Shown in pieces: positions 9,850 to 16,869 of a stretch of 64,000 bases of DNA. Under the pieces are notes generated by a model that was given only the letters and a program-made list of their open reading frames with translations, was not told where the DNA came from and made no database searches. The DNA comes from Microthrixaceae bacterium. Its GTDB lineage: Bacteria; Actinomycetota; Acidimicrobiia; Acidimicrobiales; Microtrichaceae. The first letter of the stretch is position 1, and each line of letters opens with the position of its first letter. The stretch lies in NCBI GenBank assembly GCA_020845705.1, contig JADLFH010000016.1, positions 62,001-126,000 of the forward strand. The letters are read 5' to 3'. The translations under genes were made by a program, and so were the position numbers.

Positions 9850-10290
9850 TCAGTCGAGCCTGGTGAGAAGGTCGAGCCCCTCGAGGTTGGTGAAGACGCG
9901 GTCGTGCGCCACAAGCGGGACGCCCAACCACAGTGCGGTTGCAGCGACCCAACGGTCGGCTTCGTGGTTCTTCTGCCCGAGCGGGTGACCAGACCGAATG
10001 CAACGGACGCGCAACTCGACGTAGACCGAGACGAGTTCCGGACCGGGCCACACGATCCTCGACCGGGCGATGCGCTGTTCGAGCTGAGTTCGCCGTGAGG
10101 TGCCCCACCGGGCGAGCTCTGCGCCGAAGCGGACCTCGGCGACCGTCGTCGAGGAGATGACGAACGGTCGGCCTTCGAGCAGCGGGCGGTACGTCTCAGC
10201 GAGACCTGCTCTACTACGGACCAGTTCGGCGGCGAAGATCCCGGTGTCGAGCACGACGGGCCCCCGACTGCCGGGTGCCGTAACGCTCAT
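9850..10290 (-). CDS. vapC: VapC-type PIN-domain ribonuclease toxin
   Basis: The 146-residue PIN protein is expected to cleave RNA with Mg2+. VVLDTGIFAAEL gives the first acidic residue, TTVAEVRFGAE the conserved Glu, and NHEADRWVAATALWLGVPLVAHDRVF the later Asp pair. The ATG at 10290 overlaps the stop of the upstream antitoxin gene (ATGA, 10287-10290), the usual layout of a VapBC operon. The frame is open further upstream to 10926, but the overlap and the PIN N-terminus fix the start at 10290. Confidence 0.85.
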   Translation of the reverse strand: MSVTAPGSRGPVVLDTGIFAAELVRSRAGLAETYRPLLEGRPFVISSTTVAEVRFGAELARWGTSRRTQLEQRIARSRIVWPGPELVSVYVELRVRCIRSGHPLGQKNHEADRWVAATALWLGVPLVAHDRVFTNLEGLDLLTRLD

Positions 10291-10454
10291 GCCTCGGCGA
10301 GAGCGGCGAGAAACTCGGCTTCTTCGTCGTCGGTCAGTCCGTCGATCACCATTTCGTCGTAGCCCGGGAAAAGCGGTGCCGTGGCGAGGACCTTTGTCCG
10401 CGACTCTTCGAGCGTCTCGCCTGCTGGGCTGTGGTGCTCGCCTGGGATCGACAT
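10287..10454 (-). CDS. vapB: VapB-like antitoxin
   Basis: A short acidic protein precedes the VapC gene and overlaps its start by four bases. ATG at 10454 has a strong GGAGG seven bases upstream and gives 55 residues ending LTDDEEAEFLAALAEA, a typical acidic helix that could occlude the toxin. ATG codons at 10499, 10505 and 10568 are alternatives but lack a good ribosome-binding site. No clear N-terminal DNA-binding fold is visible, so autoregulation is uncertain. Confidence 0.65.
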   Translation of the reverse strand: MSIPGEHHSPAGETLEESRTKVLATAPLFPGYDEMVIDGLTDDEEAEFLAALAEA

Positions 10455-10556
10455 CGTCACGCCTCCGAAGCCGCCATTGTACGTGTCCACTTCCGTCATG
10501 GGCATGTGTCGACGCTGGTCGGTCGGCCCCTCGGCTGATCCCCCTGGGGAGGTCCG

Positions 10557-10720
10557 AGGCGTCTCCACAGCTCAAAGGCGTGAGGGTGGAGGTTGTCGAG
10601 TGGTTCGAACGTCTCGACGTGGCGGCACAGGTTATCGACGGTGCGGTCGACCGCTGCGGGGTCGCCGTCGCGGTGGTCCGCCTCCGTTCGGTCGCGGTAC
10701 AGCGGGTGCGGGTGGGGTGT
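10557..10720 (-). pseudogene. Unidentified coding remnant
   Basis: The minus strand carries an uninterrupted, protein-like stretch (LYRDRTEADHRDGDPAAVDR, then ...NLCRHVETFEPLDNLHPHAFELWRRLG) with no start codon of its own. It sits between the VapB gene and the rhs fragment. It looks like the end of a lost helical protein. I cannot name the family. Confidence 0.3.
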
Positions 10721-10727
10721 CGGCGCC

Positions 10728-10911
10728 GTTGTGGTACACGCCGCCGAGCCAGTCCGAAGCGATCATCCCGACGTCGGGGTTGAAAGCGGATCTGGGGCGG
10801 GCCAGTCGATGCCGACGACCACAGGGACGACGTTGGTGTCGGTGAGCTTTGACGCGATTGGTCGTTGCCACGTTCAGCTACAGCAGTGCGGTGGTGTCGA
10901 CCCAGACGGTG
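10728..10911 (+). pseudogene. Scrambled fragment of the rhs gene
   Basis: Two pieces of the rhs gene are fused here. Bases 10728-10798 match 4505-4575, the end of the second PA14 region (TTGTGGTACACGCCGCCG), and 10801-10911 match 5402-5512 (CCAGTCGATGCCGACGAC, then GTTCAGCTACAGCAGTG). The intervening roughly 830 bases of rhs are missing and the second piece is frameshifted. It is a decayed second rhs copy or cassette with an internal deletion. Confidence 0.8.
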
Positions 10912-10956
10912 GGAACGCACCGCCACCCAAAGCGCACCCGCTGAGCCGTCGTGACG

Positions 10957-11189
10957 TCCGCGGTGCGCTCGACACCTGCGTGCTGTGCCAGGCGCACCTG
11001 CGAGACACCTTGCTCCGACTGGCTGAACGCGGGCTCGGCCGCGCCCGGTGGTCGGCCGACATCACCGACGAGCTGTGGCGCAACCTGACCGAAGTGGTCG
11101 ACCCGTCGGCCGTCGACCACCTGCTCGGTCAGATGACCGCTGCGTTCCCAGACGCCGAGGTGACCGGATACCAGGCCCTTATCGACGGC
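10957..11189 (+). pseudogene. Truncated PIN-domain protein
   Basis: The reading frame gives ALDTCVLCQAHLRDTLLRLA, then RWSADITDELWRNL and AFPDAEVTGYQALIDG, matching the first two thirds of an actinobacterial PIN-domain toxin (first Asp in LDTCVL, Glu in DELWRN). After ALIDG the homology stops and the C-terminal Asp motif is absent, so nuclease activity is unlikely. No clear start is present because the frame runs in from the rhs fragment. It differs from the intact VapC at 9850. Confidence 0.65.
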
Positions 11190-11486
11190 CGTGGCGTCTC
11201 GACGGTGCTCCGTGCCGATGACGTGTCCGGGTTCTGCTCGATCGGACTTCTTGCCCCTTCACTGTGGTCAGGCGGTCGGAACCTGATCGCCCGATTCGTG
11301 CCCGCCGTATCGACACCACGGCGTGGAAAATCGCTGGGCCTCCGGGCCAAGGCCGTGTGACGATCCACGGTTCCCCACAGGACCCAGGGCACGACACAGC
11401 GAGGTGATGGCGATGCGCAGGCTATAGGCCGGTGAACCGAGCGGACCCGACGGCGGGTCCCCACCGGCCCTCCCCACGGAGGGCTG
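11190..11486 (+). other. Non-coding or decayed stretch
   Basis: No protein family or RNA is recognisable on either strand. The frame from the PIN remnant continues to 11360 without recognisable similarity. The segment before 11487 contains GGAGGGCTG, a good ribosome-binding site for the next gene. Confidence 0.4.
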
Positions 11487-11778
11487 ATGCGCAACCACAA
11501 CGAGAAGGCCCGCGACATGGCGCGGTCCGTGCTTCCCTCGACCGCACGCAAGGGCGCCCGCGACGCGCGGGCCGTCATCCACGGTCGCGAACGCGCCCAC
11601 GAGCGCCGGCTGCTGCACGAGCTGGGCAGAACAGCGCGTCGAACGCAGCACCGTCCTCTCGTCCGCGACGCCGGCTGACCGCGAGGTCTACTTCCGCAAG
11701 CTCCTGTCCCCAGGTCTGATCGGTAACCACGCCATCAGCCACCTGCGCTGGGTCCTCGACGATCGTTGTCGTCGCTAG
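11487..11778 (+). pseudogene. Small basic protein gene with a probable frameshift
   Basis: ATG at 11487 follows GGAGGGCTG closely. The first 45 or so residues (NEKARDMARSVLPSTARKGA..., ...ERRLLHEL) are basic and helical. The original frame ends at 11678, but another frame then reads ADREVYFRKLLSPGLIGNHA and HLRWVLDDRCRR to a TAG at 11776-11778, which also looks protein-coding. A single-base change near 11620-11640 would join them into about 97 residues. The family is a small conserved actinobacterial protein of unknown role, recalled only loosely. Confidence 0.5.
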
Positions 11779-11805
11779 GTGTAGGGCCATCCCGCGTCCT
11801 GCCCT

Positions 11806-11856
11806 CATTCTCTGGGCGGATCCCGACGAGGTTTGTCGGGATCCGCCCAGAGAATG
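11806..11856. terminator. 22-bp perfect inverted repeat with 7-base loop
   Basis: Bases 11806-11827 and 11835-11856 are exact reverse complements (outer ATTCTCTGGGC, inner GGATCCCGAC) around GAGGTTT. It begins 28 bases after the frameshifted small gene. There is no T-tract, so it could be a terminator that works without one, a bidirectional terminator, or a mobile palindromic repeat. Confidence 0.6.
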
Positions 11857-11885
11857 GATGGGAGGGGCGAGGAAGGTCACTGCGG

Positions 11886-12011
11886 TCAGGCCCACTCGAT
11901 GGGGTCCAGGTCGGCCCCGCCCGCCGCGATGAGCTCCACCAGTCGGTCCTCGGTGACCGGGCGGCCCGCCCACGCATCAACCCCGACGTTGATCGACGGG
12001 GCAGGAAGCAC
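11886..12011 (-). pseudogene. Short coding remnant divergent from the RHH gene
   Basis: From a possible GTG at 12011 the minus strand encodes 41 residues including INVGVDAWAGRPVTEDRLVE and ending GADLDPIEWA. It reads like the C-terminus of a protein but has no domain I can identify. It may be what remains of another gene displaced by the RHH/Doc pair. Confidence 0.3.
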
Positions 12012-12021
12012 CCCTTGATTG

Positions 12022-12038
12022 ATAGCATGATGTCATGA
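12022..12038. promoter_or_regulatory. Palindrome at the RHH antitoxin start
   Basis: The sequence GCATGATGTCATGAC contains CATGA-TG-TCATG, an inverted repeat overlapping the ATG of the antitoxin gene. RHH antitoxins usually bind such short palindromes, so this is a plausible autoregulatory operator. Confidence 0.35.
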
Positions 12039-12247
12039 CGCGAAGGGCGACGACCGTTCGGCTCCCCGAGGACTTGGCAGACACCGCTGAGGTGGTCGCC
12101 CGCGCTCGGGGAGTCAGCGTCAACCAGGTGATCCTCGACGCGCTGCAGGCCGAGGTCGACCGGGTGCGCCAGGACGAAGAGTTCATGACCCTGCTGCACA
12201 CCCTCGTCGAGCGGGACAAGGAGATCCTCGACCGCCTCGCCGAGTGA
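12035..12247 (+). CDS. Ribbon-helix-helix antitoxin of a Doc toxin
   Basis: The 70-residue protein begins RRATTVRLPEDLADTAEVVA, with a beta strand (TVRLP) and two helices ending in SVNQVILDAL, the layout of a ribbon-helix-helix DNA-binding fold. The acidic C-terminal helix (RQDEEFMTLLHTLVERDKEI) would contact the toxin. Its stop overlaps the GTG start of the doc gene (GTGA, 12244-12247), so the two are translated together and probably autoregulated. Confidence 0.85.
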   Translation: MTRRATTVRLPEDLADTAEVVARARGVSVNQVILDALQAEVDRVRQDEEFMTLLHTLVERDKEILDRLAE

Positions 12248-12645
12248 GGTATCTCAGTCTGTCCGAGGCGCTCGTGGTCGCGGAGGTCGTCACCGGGATC
12301 GACGCTCGGACGCTGTCGCGTGCCTCACGGGTCGATCTGCTGGACTCGGCGCTCCATGGGCCCCAAGCTGGCTTCGGCGACGAGGAGTTCTACCCCTCGA
12401 TCGTCGAGAAGGCCGCCGTGCTCGCCGTCCGCATCGCACGGAACCATCCACTTCCCGACGGCAACAAGCGCCTCGCCTGGCAGTCGCTCACCATCTTCCT
12501 CGCCCTCAACGGCCATCGCCTCGAAGTCGGCACCGAGCAGGCCGTGGGCCTGATGCTCGGAGTGGCGGCCGGTGAGCTCGACGAAGCGGCGGTCGCGGAG
12601 TGGCTGCGTCAGCATCTCGAGCCGACAGCGCCTGATGACAAGTGA
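12244..12645 (+). CDS. doc: Doc/Fic-family toxin
   Basis: The 133-residue protein has the Fic-fold signature HPLPDGNKRLAW, a variant of HxFx(D/A)GNKR with Leu at the usual Phe. Doc phosphorylates elongation factor Tu, halting translation; that activity is family knowledge. The length is normal for Doc (about 125-135). It starts with GTG inside the antitoxin stop. A tandem 10-base repeat straddles the stop codon. Confidence 0.88.
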   Translation: MRYLSLSEALVVAEVVTGIDARTLSRASRVDLLDSALHGPQAGFGDEEFYPSIVEKAAVLAVRIARNHPLPDGNKRLAWQSLTIFLALNGHRLEVGTEQAVGLMLGVAAGELDEAAVAEWLRQHLEPTAPDDK

Positions 12646-12662
12646 TGACAAGTGATGACAAG
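12633..12662. repeat. Three tandem copies of TGATGACAAG
   Basis: Exact 10-base units occupy 12633-12642, 12643-12652 and 12653-12662. The first encodes the last residues of Doc and the second carries its TGA stop. Slippage here would change only the extreme C-terminus. Confidence 0.85.
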
Positions 12663-12664
12663 GC

Positions 12665-12850
12665 CGAGGCGTCGGAAGGAAGAGCACGGCGGTTGCGCGC
12701 CTCCGAGTCACCAGACTGGTCCGCCAAGAGATCTGGGGACACCTGTGCTGCCACTACGCCATCCGCTCGTCATCATGGCCAGGACCGTGCGCCGACCGTT
12801 GGAACTCGCCCTGTCATCATCCTTCGATCAAGCGGAGAGTGCGGTGCGGT
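12665..12850 (+). pseudogene. Remnant of an IS4-family transposase
   Basis: One frame reads VTRLVRQEIWGHLCCHYAIR around 12700-12765, very like the conserved C-terminal helix of actinobacterial IS4-type transposases ((V/L)xQEIWGxLxxHYAIR). Flanking codons lie in other frames and no full DDE core is present. It is a small scar of an earlier insertion between doc and mazF. Confidence 0.6.
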
Positions 12851-12890
12851 CGATCCCCATCCAGTCCGTCGAGGACGCGGCCGATGCAGC

Positions 12891-13205
12891 TCAGCAGTCG
12901 GCAAGTGCGGCGAGCGCGCGACAGATCTCCCCTGACTGTGCGGCGCCGAGGGATCCGACTCGATCGGTCAGGAACGACGGGCGGACCGGCTGGAGGTTGT
13001 CGAAGGACGCTGCGCATTCGACGTTGAGCCCGTTGTCGGGACCGAGTGGGATCTCGGTTGGTATCGAACGGACGGTGCGGGTCACAGGGGCCACGATTAT
13101 GCGGTTGAGGACCGCCACGGCGTCGCTGCGCGTCACGACGAGCACGGGTCGTCGCTGGTTCTCGGCTTCGGCCCACCAGATCTCGCCGTGGCGCGGTGTG
13201 CTCAC
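12891..13205 (-). CDS. mazF: MazF/PemK-family endoribonuclease toxin
   Basis: The start is GTG at 13205, overlapping the antitoxin stop (GTGA), which gives 104 residues. The sequence has the MazF hallmarks: HGEIWWAE near the N-terminus, RRPVLVVTRSDAV, then IIVAPVTRTVRSIPTEIPLG and ECAASFDNLQPV. MazF enzymes cut mRNA at short motifs. The length is normal and all core strands are present. Confidence 0.88.
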   Translation of the reverse strand: MSTPRHGEIWWAEAENQRRPVLVVTRSDAVAVLNRIIVAPVTRTVRSIPTEIPLGPDNGLNVECAASFDNLQPVRPSFLTDRVGSLGAAQSGEICRALAALADC

Positions 13206-13444
13206 CACGGCTCCTCGGCGATCATCTCGATCGTCGCCTCGTCGTCCCATCCCGTGTCATCCTGGGGGACGCGGCGGTAGCCATCGGCGATCTGGCGGCC
13301 GATCTCCAGTCGCCGGTGTCGATCTACGAGGTCGACCAAGGCCGCTCGGACGGCCTCGGATCTCGTCGCCACAACGCCGGCGGCGATGAGTGCGTCGACA
13401 TCGGCCATCAGAGCGTCGTCGAGGCGTGTAACGAGCTGTGCCAT
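13202..13444 (-). CDS. mazE: RHH antitoxin of the MazF pair
   Basis: ATG at 13444 gives 80 residues beginning AQLVTRLDDALMADVDALIA, a ribbon-helix-helix N-terminus (strand, helix, turn, helix through TRSEAVRAALVDLV). The C-terminus (QDDTGWDDEATIEMIAEEPW) is acidic and Trp-containing as in toxin-binding tails. An upstream in-frame ATG at 13495 is less likely. It overlaps mazF by the GTGA junction. Confidence 0.85.
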   Translation of the reverse strand: MAQLVTRLDDALMADVDALIAAGVVATRSEAVRAALVDLVDRHRRLEIGRQIADGYRRVPQDDTGWDDEATIEMIAEEPW

Positions 13445-13588
13445 GCAACCAGCATAGCAAGATGCAATGCGGTGACGCCCCGTGATCGCGCACATCGAGA
13501 GGCGGAAACCGACCTGGCCCTCTCGCGCTGCGCCGGTTTCACCGCTTCTGAGCGCGTTCTCACCTGAGAGTGGCGCAACCGAGGTTGC

Positions 13589-15283
13589 TCACCGGGAGAA
13601 GCGGGCGGAGAGTGCGGGGCGGTCGATCTTGGCGTTGTGGCGGCGGTCAACGGGCAGCCGGTCGATCACGATGAACCTGGTGATGCCGCGGGTCGCGTCG
13701 CAGGTGCCGGCAAGCGCCGCCAACTCGGCTTCGACGACCTCGATTCGGCGCGACGGGTTCGTGACGAGCTCCACGCACATGGCGGGTTCGGCAGGGCCAT
13801 CCCCTCCGCCGTCTCGGATGCCGATGAGCGCGCTGGCGGCCACGTCGGGGTGGGCGTTGATGACCGGCTCGCAGCACAGCGGGTAGTAGGTCCGTCCTGC
13901 CGCAACGACGCGATGGGATCGCCGGCCACAGAGCCACAGACGCCCCGACTCGTCGAGGAACCCCGTGTCGCCCAGGCGGTGCCAGAGGGCGTCGCCGTCG
14001 GCGATCTTGTTGTCTGCCATGTCTGTGGGTGATTCGTAGTAGCGGTCGCTGACATGAGGGCTGCGCACCACGACCTCGCCGACCGATCCCGTCGCCAACA
14101 CGGTGGCGTCTTCCATGGTCGCGATCGGTCCGTCGTCGATGGCGACGATGCGTGTCTCGACCCCGGCGAGCGGCGCCCCCACACAGAGACCTTCGCCGCG
14201 TTCGGTCCGCGCCCAGGTTTCCCCGACGACGACATCGCCGGCGATCTCGGTTGCGGGCAGCACCTCGGTGGCGCCGTAGTCGGAGTACATCTCTCCGTCG
14301 CCGAGCACCGCTTTGACCGCGGCGAACAACGGCCCGGGAACCTCGGCGCCGCCCGCGACGATCCGGCGGATGCTCGGCAGTACCACGTCGTGATCCGCGC
14401 AGTGCGTGGCGAGGTTGGCCAACAGCGCGGGTGACCCGAACATCGAGTGCACGTTGTTGCGCCGGATCGTCTCGGCGAGCCGTGCCGGGTTGGCGTCGCC
14501 GGGCCCTTTGGTGGCGAAGTTCATCGGTGGGACCACCACGGTGCCCCCGTGGGACATGCCGATTATCCAGAAGATCGGGAAGGTGGGCATGTCGACGATG
14601 TCACGTCCGTCTCCCAGCTTCCACTGCTCGCTGATCCCTCGGATGAGCATGGCGAGGTTCCGTCTGGTCATCACCGTCGGCTTCGGTGTGCCGGTGCTCC
14701 CGGTGGTGAAGGCGATCAGCGCCGGGTCGTCATCGGCCGCGTCTGTCCGGCGCGGTTCGGATGGCCACGGCCGCTCCAGTGACGCGAGCGTGTGGGCCCC
14801 GGGCACCCGGCGAGGACCGACCACCACGTCGGTGTGCACGCTGCCGCGCCCCCAACCGAACGCTCGACGGGCGACGTGGGCTTCGGGGCTGCCGAAGAAC
14901 ACGGTGGGGCCAACCCGCGCCAGGCTCCTGGCGATGTTCCTCAAGCCGTGGCTGTGCGGCTCGATGCCGACCATCGCTGCGCCCACGCGCCACAGGGCGA
15001 GTGCCAGCACCATGGCGTCCTCACCCGGGGGGACCATGAACGAGCACAGCGTCCCCTCGTGAACCCCGATGTCGCGAAGGCCGACCGCCACCGACTCGGC
15101 GCGGTCACTCAACGTCGCGTAGGTGGTCGTCCGCGTCCAACGGCGCGAACCGATGCCTCGGGACTCGTCGATGACGGCGATGCGGTCGGGGTCGCGGCGC
15201 GCGACGTCGAGCACCAGATCTGCGAGGTCGAAGGTGGGGGAGGCGGCTGTCGTCGCGGTAGCCGATGAGGTGGTGGTGCTCAT
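13589..15283 (-). CDS. OleC-like AMP-dependent synthetase (beta-lactone synthetase family)
   Basis: This 564-residue adenylate-forming enzyme has the P-loop (AFTTGSTGTPKPTVMTRRNL), an SDYGATEVLP loop and the hinge GDTGFLDESGRLWLCGRRSH. The phrases ARRAFGWGRGSV and SMFGSPALLANLATH fit OleC, which converts 3-hydroxy acids to beta-lactones in olefin biosynthesis, rather than generic acyl-CoA ligases. The start overlaps the stop of the hydrolase gene 15280-16161 (ATGA), giving an OleB-OleC order like the actinobacterial OleBC fusions. OleA and OleD are not adjacent, so olefin formation is not assured. A catalytic Lys motif near the C-terminus is not obvious (HNAKIDRPAL is a candidate). Confidence 0.75.
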   Translation of the reverse strand: MSTTTSSATATTAASPTFDLADLVLDVARRDPDRIAVIDESRGIGSRRWTRTTTYATLSDRAESVAVGLRDIGVHEGTLCSFMVPPGEDAMVLALALWRVGAAMVGIEPHSHGLRNIARSLARVGPTVFFGSPEAHVARRAFGWGRGSVHTDVVVGPRRVPGAHTLASLERPWPSEPRRTDAADDDPALIAFTTGSTGTPKPTVMTRRNLAMLIRGISEQWKLGDGRDIVDMPTFPIFWIIGMSHGGTVVVPPMNFATKGPGDANPARLAETIRRNNVHSMFGSPALLANLATHCADHDVVLPSIRRIVAGGAEVPGPLFAAVKAVLGDGEMYSDYGATEVLPATEIAGDVVVGETWARTERGEGLCVGAPLAGVETRIVAIDDGPIATMEDATVLATGSVGEVVVRSPHVSDRYYESPTDMADNKIADGDALWHRLGDTGFLDESGRLWLCGRRSHRVVAAGRTYYPLCCEPVINAHPDVAASALIGIRDGGGDGPAEPAMCVELVTNPSRRIEVVEAELAALAGTCDATRGITRFIVIDRLPVDRRHNAKIDRPALSARFSR

Positions 15284-16161
15284 CGTTGCCTCCCACTCGA
15301 AACACCGGCTTGGTTGAGGGGTGTGTGGCCTGCCGCCTCGGCGAGCTCGACGATCAGCGCGGTGAGCGCCTCTGGGTCCTCCAACATCGGCAGGTGGCCG
15401 CAGCCGGCGAGGACGTCGGTGCGCTCGGCGTGCACGAGCTGCCCGAGATGGGTGCCCTTGCGTCGTGACAGCACCCGGTTCTGGGCGCCCCAGACGATCC
15501 GCGTGGGCACCCCGGGGGGAACCTCCTCGATGTCGCGGGTGCCGTAGGCGCCCATGTCGTCGAGGACGTCGATCAGGGCGGGGAGCTGATCAGCGCGGGT
15601 CGCGCACGCCACGAGCTCGGGATCGTGGTGCAGGTCCGCGGCGCGGCCCCGGTCGCCGAGTTGGAAGCGCACCGCTTCGACGGCGGCGGGGCGAACCATC
15701 GGCAGGCGCCGCACCGCCGAGCGCAGCAGCCGGGTTGGTCGCGCAGCCACCTTGCCCATCCTGTGGAACACGCCGAGGCCTCCGGAGCTGAACGTCGCCT
15801 CGGTCAGCGGATTCACCAGCAGCATCGCCGCCACCCGGTCGGGATCCGCGGTCGCCACGCCCGCCGCGATGTTGGATCCCATGCAGTTGCCCACGAGCAT
15901 GACCGGCGCCAGCCCGTGCGCCTCGATGAACGCCGCCACGAGCTCGACCATCTCCCGGAGGTCGGGCGGCGGGGTGACGCGTGGCGACTCGCCGAAGCCG
16001 GGAAGGTCGAGCGCCACTGCATGCCGGCGGTCGCTCAGAGCGTCGAGCTGGTTGCGCCAGATCGTCGACGACGTCCCCCCGTTGTGGAGCATGAGGATCG
16101 CCGGACCCGAACCCGACTCGCGGTAGGCGACGCTGAGACGGCCGTGGGTGAAGCGGTGCAT
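15280..16161 (-). CDS. Alpha/beta hydrolase, OleB-like by context, with a Cys nucleophile motif
   Basis: ATG at 16161 has GGAGG seven bases upstream, giving 293 residues. The fold is clear: LMLHNGGTSSTIW (oxyanion loop), DLPGFGES, the elbow VGNCMGSN, and GCGHLPMLEDPE with the catalytic His. The elbow residue is Cys, where Ser is normal and OleB beta-lactone decarboxylases carry Asp. It overlaps the OleC-like gene by ATGA and is divergent from a TetR regulator. Beta-lactone or thioester processing is inferred; the unusual nucleophile makes the reaction uncertain. Confidence 0.75.
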   Translation of the reverse strand: MHRFTHGRLSVAYRESGSGPAILMLHNGGTSSTIWRNQLDALSDRRHAVALDLPGFGESPRVTPPPDLREMVELVAAFIEAHGLAPVMLVGNCMGSNIAAGVATADPDRVAAMLLVNPLTEATFSSGGLGVFHRMGKVAARPTRLLRSAVRRLPMVRPAAVEAVRFQLGDRGRAADLHHDPELVACATRADQLPALIDVLDDMGAYGTRDIEEVPPGVPTRIVWGAQNRVLSRRKGTHLGQLVHAERTDVLAGCGHLPMLEDPEALTALIVELAEAAGHTPLNQAGVSSGRQR

Positions 16162-16174
16162 GTTCACACCTCCA

Positions 16175-16202
16175 GAGTGAAGTACGTCTATGTTTATCAC
16201 TC
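16175..16202. promoter_or_regulatory. Candidate TetR operator
   Basis: GAGTGA at 16175-16180 and TCACTC at 16197-16202 form a perfect inverted repeat with a 16-base spacer, between the hydrolase ribosome-binding site and the TetR start. It sits where a divergent repressor would block both genes. Confidence 0.5.
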
Positions 16203-16203
16203 T

Positions 16204-16869
16204 GTGACAGTGGCTGCATCACCCCTTCCTCGAGGCCCCCACGGCCTGTCGCGTGACGAGGTCCAGGCGTCTCAGCGGGAGAGGCTGGTGGTGGCCGCGA
16301 TGTTCGCTGTTGCCGAGAAGGGCTACGCCGCGACGACCGTCGCCGACATTCTTCGCGGCGCGAAGGTTTCACGCACAACCTTCTACGAGCTGTTCGACGA
16401 CAAGCTGGACTGCTTTCTGGCAGCCTGCGCGATGGCGTCGGAGACGGTGGTCGCCGAGATGGCTGCAACCCTGGATGCGAGCCGTGAGATCGAAGATCCA
16501 TTCGACCGCCTGGGACTCCTGCTCGAGGCGTACCTGCGGGCGCTGTCGCGCTTGCCCGAGCTGGCCCGGGTGTTCCTGGTGGAGGTCTACGCCGCAGGAG
16601 AGGCCGCGATACGCCAACGCATCGCCATGCTCGACCGCTTCGCGGACCTGGTGGTGGGTGCCTGGGGCGACAGCGGTGGTCTGTTGGGCAGAGGCGAGTA
16701 CCAGCGACTCGCTGCGGAGATGCTCGTCGGCGCTGTCAGCTCGAAGGTCACCAACGCCGTCGCCATCGGCGAAGCCGAGCGACTCCCCGAACTGCACGAA
16801 CCGATGATGGCCCTGGTCGCCGAGATGGTCGGCGCACAACCAACCCGAGCCCGAGGAGCCAGGCATTGA
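16204..16869 (+). CDS. TetR-family transcriptional regulator
   Basis: A GTG at 16204 or 16210 gives about 220 residues. The helix-turn-helix is at the N-terminus (EKGYAATTVADILRGAKVSR, then TTFYELFDDKLDCF), followed by an all-helical ligand domain. It is divergent from the hydrolase/OleC-like pair and overlaps the next gene's TTG start at its stop. It probably represses the divergent operon and itself through the GAGTGA/TCACTC repeat. The frame stays open well upstream into the hydrolase gene, but that part is antisense. Confidence 0.85.
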   Translation: MTVAASPLPRGPHGLSRDEVQASQRERLVVAAMFAVAEKGYAATTVADILRGAKVSRTTFYELFDDKLDCFLAACAMASETVVAEMAATLDASREIEDPFDRLGLLLEAYLRALSRLPELARVFLVEVYAAGEAAIRQRIAMLDRFADLVVGAWGDSGGLLGRGEYQRLAAEMLVGAVSSKVTNAVAIGEAERLPELHEPMMALVAEMVGAQPTRARGARH

